Below, one piece after another: positions 60,644-64,000 of a DNA stretch of 64,000 bases. This DNA is from Clostridia bacterium (GTDB lineage: Bacteria; Bacillota; Clostridia; Christensenellales; Aristaeellaceae), in assembly GCA_017464305.1 (NCBI GenBank), contig JAFUDS010000016.1, positions 1-64,000 on the forward strand, in the 5' to 3' direction. Numbering within the stretch: position 1 is the stretch's first letter; each line of letters begins with the position of its first letter. Below the pieces are notes generated by a model. It saw only the letters and a list, made by a program, of their open reading frames with translations, made no database searches and was not told the DNA's origin. The position numbers and the translations under genes are program-made.

Positions 60644-62709
60644 GAAACAGAGAAGAAGCGAGGCAAAAGGCGGAGAAGCTTGTGGCCCAGATGACCCTGG
60701 AGGAAAAGGCCAGCCAGTTGAAGTATGATGCGCCGGCGATTCCCCGGCTGGGGATTCCGGCCTACAACTGGTGGAATGAGGTGCTTCACGGCGTGGCCCG
60801 GGCAGGTACCGCCACCGTCTTTCCCCAGGCCATCGGCCTGGCGGCCATGTTCGATGAGGACATGCAGGAGGAGATTGCCGCCGTCATCGCCGAGGAAGCC
60901 CGGGCCAAGTACAATGGGCAGAGCAGCCACGGGGATCGGGACATCTATAAGGGCTTGACGGTCTGGAGCCCGAACATCAATATCTTCCGGGACCCTCGGT
61001 GGGGCCGGGGCCATGAAACCTATGGGGAGGATCCCTATCTGACCAGCCGGCTGGGTGTACGCTTTATTCAGGGCTTACAGGGGGACGGGAAGTATTTGAA
61101 GACGGCCGCCTGCAGCAAGCATTTCGCTGTCCATTCCGGGCCGGAGGCGCTGCGGCACCAGTTTGACGCCAAGGCCAGCAAGAAGGATATGTTCGAGACC
61201 TATCTACCCGCTTTTGAAGCCACGGTGAAGGAGGCGGGAGTGGAAAGCGTCATGGGCGCTTACAACCGGGTCAATGGGGAGCCGGCCTGTGGGTCCAAGA
61301 CCCTGCTGAAGGATATTTTGCGGGGGAAGTGGGGTTTTCAGGGTCATGTGGTCAGCGACTGCTGGGCGGTGCGGGATTTCCACGCGAATCATATGGTGAC
61401 CGCCACCGCGCCGGAAAGCGCGGCTCTGGCTATTGAGAAAGGATGCGATCTGAACTGCGGCAATACCTACCTGCATTTGCTGGAGGCGTATCAGGAAGGG
61501 CTGGTCTCTGAGGAGCAGATCACCCAGGCCTGCGTGCGGCTGATGACAACCCGGTATCTGCTGGGCCTGTTTGATGAGGATTGCGAATATGACCAGATTC
61601 CGGTGACGGCTGTAGATACGGACGCCCATCAGGCCTTGGCGCTGCGAGCGGCGGAGAAGAGCATGGTGCTGCTTGAGAACGACGGCGTTCTACCCCTGGA
61701 TCCCAACAAGGTGAAGACCATCGCGGTGATCGGGCCCAACGCGGACAGCGTCATGGCTCTGGAGGGAAATTACAACGGCACCAGCAGTCGATATGTAACC
61801 TTCCTGGAGGGGATCCGTGCCTACGCGGCGGCCCATGGCATCCGGGTGCTCTACAGCCTGGGGTGCCACCTGTTTAAGGATCGGACCTCCGGGCTGGCTC
61901 AGGCGGGTGACCGGCTGGCGGAGGCTGCCATGTATGCGGAGGCCGCGGACGTGACTATCGCCTGCGTAGGCTTGGACGCCGGGCTGGAAGGCGAAGAGGG
62001 CGATACGGGGAATGAGTATTTCAGCGGAGATAAGAATGACCTGCTAATTCCGGAAAGTCAGCGGAAGCTGCTGGCCCTGCTGGAGAAGAAGGCCAAGAAG
62101 CTGGTGACCGTCATCGCGGCGGGTTCCAACCTGAATGTGGCGGAAGGAGACGCCAAGATTTTCGCCTGGTATCCAGGCCAGGCCGGCGGAACTGCCTTGG
62201 CCAGAATTCTCTTTGGAGAGGTGAATCCCAGCGGGAAGCTGCCCTTGACCTTCTACCACGACATCAGCGAGCTGCCTGATTTCGAAGATTACGCCATGGC
62301 GAATCGAACCTATCGATATTTTGCAGGCAAGCCCCTGTATCCCTTCGGGTTTGGGCTCAGCTATACAAAATTTGAAATCTCGGATGCGAAGATTGAGACA
62401 GGAAAGGTATCCCTCCAGGTACGGAACGCGGGAGAGCGGGCTGGCGAAACCGTGGTGCAAGTCTACGGGGCGCTGGAAAGTCCCCTGGCTCCGACAAATC
62501 CCCGGTTGTGCGGCTTCAAACGAATTGCCCTGGACAAGGGAGAGGAAAAGACCGTGGAAGTGAAGCTGGACGCCCTGACCTGGACTGTGGTGGACGAGGA
62601 AGGCGAACGGCAGAGCGTGGCCCACGGGAAACTGTTCGTAGGGCTGAACCAGCCGGATGAATTCAGCGTCTCCCTGACTGGAAACCGGCCTCTGGAGATT
62701 GTGTGCTGA
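60640..62709 (+). CDS. GH3 glycosidase (beta-xylosidase/beta-glucosidase type)
   Basis: A 689-residue two-domain GH3 enzyme. The nucleophile is D240 in HVVSDCWAV. Other family motifs: VWSPNINIFRDPRWGRGHETYGEDPYLTSR, KTAACSKHFAVHSGPEALRHQFDA, and VAEGDAKIFAWYPGQAGG in the second domain. A fibronectin-like C-terminal domain follows. No signal peptide. The WNEVLHG motif points to beta-xylosidase-like members. It overlaps the membrane-protein stop. Confidence 0.93.
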   Translation: MRNREEARQKAEKLVAQMTLEEKASQLKYDAPAIPRLGIPAYNWWNEVLHGVARAGTATVFPQAIGLAAMFDEDMQEEIAAVIAEEARAKYNGQSSHGDRDIYKGLTVWSPNINIFRDPRWGRGHETYGEDPYLTSRLGVRFIQGLQGDGKYLKTAACSKHFAVHSGPEALRHQFDAKASKKDMFETYLPAFEATVKEAGVESVMGAYNRVNGEPACGSKTLLKDILRGKWGFQGHVVSDCWAVRDFHANHMVTATAPESAALAIEKGCDLNCGNTYLHLLEAYQEGLVSEEQITQACVRLMTTRYLLGLFDEDCEYDQIPVTAVDTDAHQALALRAAEKSMVLLENDGVLPLDPNKVKTIAVIGPNADSVMALEGNYNGTSSRYVTFLEGIRAYAAAHGIRVLYSLGCHLFKDRTSGLAQAGDRLAEAAMYAEAADVTIACVGLDAGLEGEEGDTGNEYFSGDKNDLLIPESQRKLLALLEKKAKKLVTVIAAGSNLNVAEGDAKIFAWYPGQAGGTALARILFGEVNPSGKLPLTFYHDISELPDFEDYAMANRTYRYFAGKPLYPFGFGLSYTKFEISDAKIETGKVSLQVRNAGERAGETVVQVYGALESPLAPTNPRLCGFKRIALDKGEEKTVEVKLDALTWTVVDEEGERQSVAHGKLFVGLNQPDEFSVSLTGNRPLEIVC

Positions 62710-62757
62710 AAAAATGGATAGAAGCTCCCCTGTGGAGCGAGGAAGCGAGAATTCAAC

Positions 62758-62791
62758 CCCGGATCGACGAAAGTTGATCCGGGATTTTTTT
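62758..62791 (+). terminator. Terminator after the GH3 gene
   Basis: CCCGGATC (62758-62765) and GATCCGGG (62776-62783) form an eight-pair stem, followed by A and seven T. Confidence 0.88.
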
Positions 62792-62803
62792 AATCCGCTC
62801 CTA

Positions 62804-62861
62804 TTGACAGAGGGATAGAAAGGTGTATAATGTCGTCATACATTTGAACAATTGTTCAAAT
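62804..62861 (+). promoter_or_regulatory. Promoter and ArsR-type operator of the metal-efflux genes
   Basis: TTGACA (62804-62809), 16-base spacer, TATAAT (62826-62831). A perfect 20-base palindrome with half-site ATTTGAACAA lies at 62842-62861, at the expected start point. It resembles operators of ArsR/SmtB metal sensors (TGAA...TTCA). Confidence 0.85.
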
Positions 62862-62889
62862 GAGAACTATGAAAGCGAGGGAGATCCCC

Positions 62890-63198
62890 ATGAGCGAACT
62901 GAAACAGGATGACGAGATTTTGTATGACTTGGCGGATCTTTTTCGCATGTTTGCGGACAGTACAAGGGTTCGGGTGCTGAACGAGCTGAGAAAAAGGGAA
63001 GTCGGGGTGACAGAGCTGGCGAATGAACTGCAGATGACGACCTCCGCTATTTCCCATCAGCTGCGCACCCTGAAGGACGCCAGGCTGATCCGGGCCCGCC
63101 GGGATGGCAAAGGAATCATCTATTCTCTGGCGGACGATCATGTGCGGACCATTCTGGACATGGGGATGGAGCATCTGGAGGAAGGGAAACATTCCTGA
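62890..63198 (+). CDS. ArsR/SmtB-family metal-responsive repressor
   Basis: A 102-residue winged-helix repressor. FRMFADSTRVRVLNELRKREVGVTELANELQMTTSAISHQLRTLKDARLIRARRDGKGIIYSLADDHVRTIL is the full domain, with a D..H pair in the last helix (DDHVRTILDMGMEHL) suited to an alpha5 zinc site. It lacks the CxC of ArsR/CadC. Such sensors leave DNA when metal binds. ATG 62890 follows GGGAGA. The next gene is a metal pump. Confidence 0.92.
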   Translation: MSELKQDDEILYDLADLFRMFADSTRVRVLNELRKREVGVTELANELQMTTSAISHQLRTLKDARLIRARRDGKGIIYSLADDHVRTILDMGMEHLEEGKHS

Positions 63199-63227
63199 TT
63201 GGATCGACAGCAGTTTCGAAGGAAAGG

Positions 63228-64000
63228 ATGGACAAAGCAATGGGAGAACATCAGGAATCCGAATTGCAGGAAGCCTTGGAGACGGAACACGAGCACGAAC
63301 ACGAGCACGAACATGAACATGAGCATGAACACGAGCACGAACATAAGCATGAGCATAAGCATGAACATCACCACGATCATGGACACTCCCATGGCCATGA
63401 TCACGGCCATGACGGACTCAGCTGCGGGTGCGACCATTGCCATCATGATCATGAGCATGGGGGAGAAGAAAACCGCGCTGTGATGATCGGCCGGCTGATT
63501 TCCTCCGCCGTGCTGCTGATTATCGGGTTGTTTTTCCCAGAAGGCGGATGGGGGAGGTTTATCTTTTCCTTCCTGTCCGCGGTAACCATCGGCTATGATG
63601 TAATTTGGGGCGCGATTCGGAACATCGCCCATCGGGAGCTGCTGGATGAAACCTTCCTCATGACCCTGGCCTGCGTTGGCGCCTTTATCTTGGGTGAATT
63701 CACCGAGGGCGCCATGGTGCTGTTGCTGTTCCAGCTGGGAGAATTCCTGCAGGATCTGGCGGTGGATCGGAGTCGCGATTCCATCAGCGCGCTGATGGAT
63801 ATCCGGCCGGACGCGGCGACGGTCATCCGGGACGGAGCGGAAGTAACCGTTTCCCCGGAGGAGGTTCAGGTCGGCGAAATCATCCTGGTGAAGCCCGGAG
63901 AGCGGATTCCGCTGGACGGCACAGTGATGGAAGGGGAAAGCTTCCTGGATACAGTGGCGTTGACGGGGGAAAGCGTTCCTCGTGCGGTACGGGCGGGGGA
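63228..64000 (+). CDS. P1B-type heavy-metal ATPase, 3' end beyond the window
   Basis: The first 257 or so residues of a metal-exporting ATPase. After DKAMGEHQESEL comes a long His/Glu/Asp-rich stretch (63285-63413), a CGCDHCHH segment, then membrane helices (RLISSAVLLIIGLFFPEG; FIFSFLSAVTIGYDVIWGAIRNI; LDETFLMTLACVGAFILGE). The actuator domain reaches TGESVP near the end. The CPx helix, phosphorylation Asp and ATP-binding domain lie outside. The ArsR gene and His-rich region point to zinc, cadmium or a similar ion. ATG 63240 is an alternative start. Confidence 0.92.
   Translation, partial: MDKAMGEHQESELQEALETEHEHEHEHEHEHEHEHEHEHKHEHKHEHHHDHGHSHGHDHGHDGLSCGCDHCHHDHEHGGEENRAVMIGRLISSAVLLIIGLFFPEGGWGRFIFSFLSAVTIGYDVIWGAIRNIAHRELLDETFLMTLACVGAFILGEFTEGAMVLLLFQLGEFLQDLAVDRSRDSISALMDIRPDAATVIRDGAEVTVSPEEVQVGEIILVKPGERIPLDGTVMEGESFLDTVALTGESVPRAVRAG
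63285..63413 (+). repeat. Low-complexity His-Glu coding repeat
   Basis: Near-tandem GAGCAC/GAACAC hexamers encode alternating Glu-His, followed by His-rich variants with Lys, Asp, Gly and Ser. This is a probable metal-binding stretch and a site where length may vary by slippage. Confidence 0.9.

Noticed and set aside
63285-63413. Repetitive DNA resembling a CRISPR or minisatellite
   Set aside because: The hexamers are in frame and encode a Glu-His tract of the metal ATPase. There are no spacers.

Overview
The window looks like a contig from an anaerobic, gut- or rumen-type member of the Clostridia. The clues are gene content and order (whiA, rapZ, secG, a short pyruvate kinase, hisZ with short hisG, an rpsM-rpsK-rpsD-rpoA-rplQ cluster, a Mrp-type antiporter), strong GGAGG ribosome binding sites, sigma-A promoters with 17-base spacers, and plant-polysaccharide glycosidases of families GH51, GH2 and GH3. 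From about 10.7 kb on the DNA is visibly GC-rich. Genus and species cannot be fixed by eye.

Region 1 to about 10.6 kb is the end of an integrated mobile element. It has two truncated genes meeting head to head near base 810, a tightly coupled operon headed by a SLOG/sigma-region-4 fusion protein and containing an HD hydrolase, a peroxiredoxin and an acetyltransferase, a helicase remnant, an excisionase-like gene, a DUF6462-like gene and a Tn916-type tyrosine integrase (6838-8124). Past the integrase is an AT-rich cargo module: a divergent Cro/CI-type regulator and an acyl-CoA-synthetase-like enzyme, with paired operators between them. Repeats at 10521-10562 may mark the attachment end.

Region 10.7-28.4 kb is chromosomal: a tyrosine phosphatase, a lone CARF-DUF1887 nuclease (Card1/Can2 type) with no CRISPR array or Cas10 in sight, a GH51 arabinofuranosidase, a YbaK deacylase and an acetyltransferase. 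A ten-gene minus-strand Mrp-type cation/proton antiporter operon (24917 to 15803) follows, with four antiporter-like subunits and a split MrpA. It is transcribed divergently from a LexA/CI-like self-cleaving repressor whose candidate operators lie between the two promoters. Then come a ComB-like phosphatase and a secreted protein with a possible cysteine-peptidase domain.

Region 28.4-43.7 kb holds a strongly structured, unidentified intergenic RNA-like element before pyk, pyk itself, a GH2 beta-galactosidase, a secreted five-SH3 protein on the minus strand, and a complete ten-gene histidine operon (hisZGDCBHAF-IE-K) followed by a second PHP-domain gene.

Region 43.8-64 kb holds a GldF/GldG/DUF4340 membrane set lacking an adjacent ATPase, the alpha ribosomal-protein operon with a long structured leader and an enlarged L17, the CCA-adding enzyme, an AlaX-type editing protein, a GntR regulator, secG, murB-rapZ-whiA (without the usual yvcK between rapZ and whiA), a large membrane protein coupled to a GH3 glycosidase, and an ArsR-regulated P1B metal ATPase with a His-rich N-terminus that runs off the end. 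I saw no tRNA, rRNA or CRISPR array.
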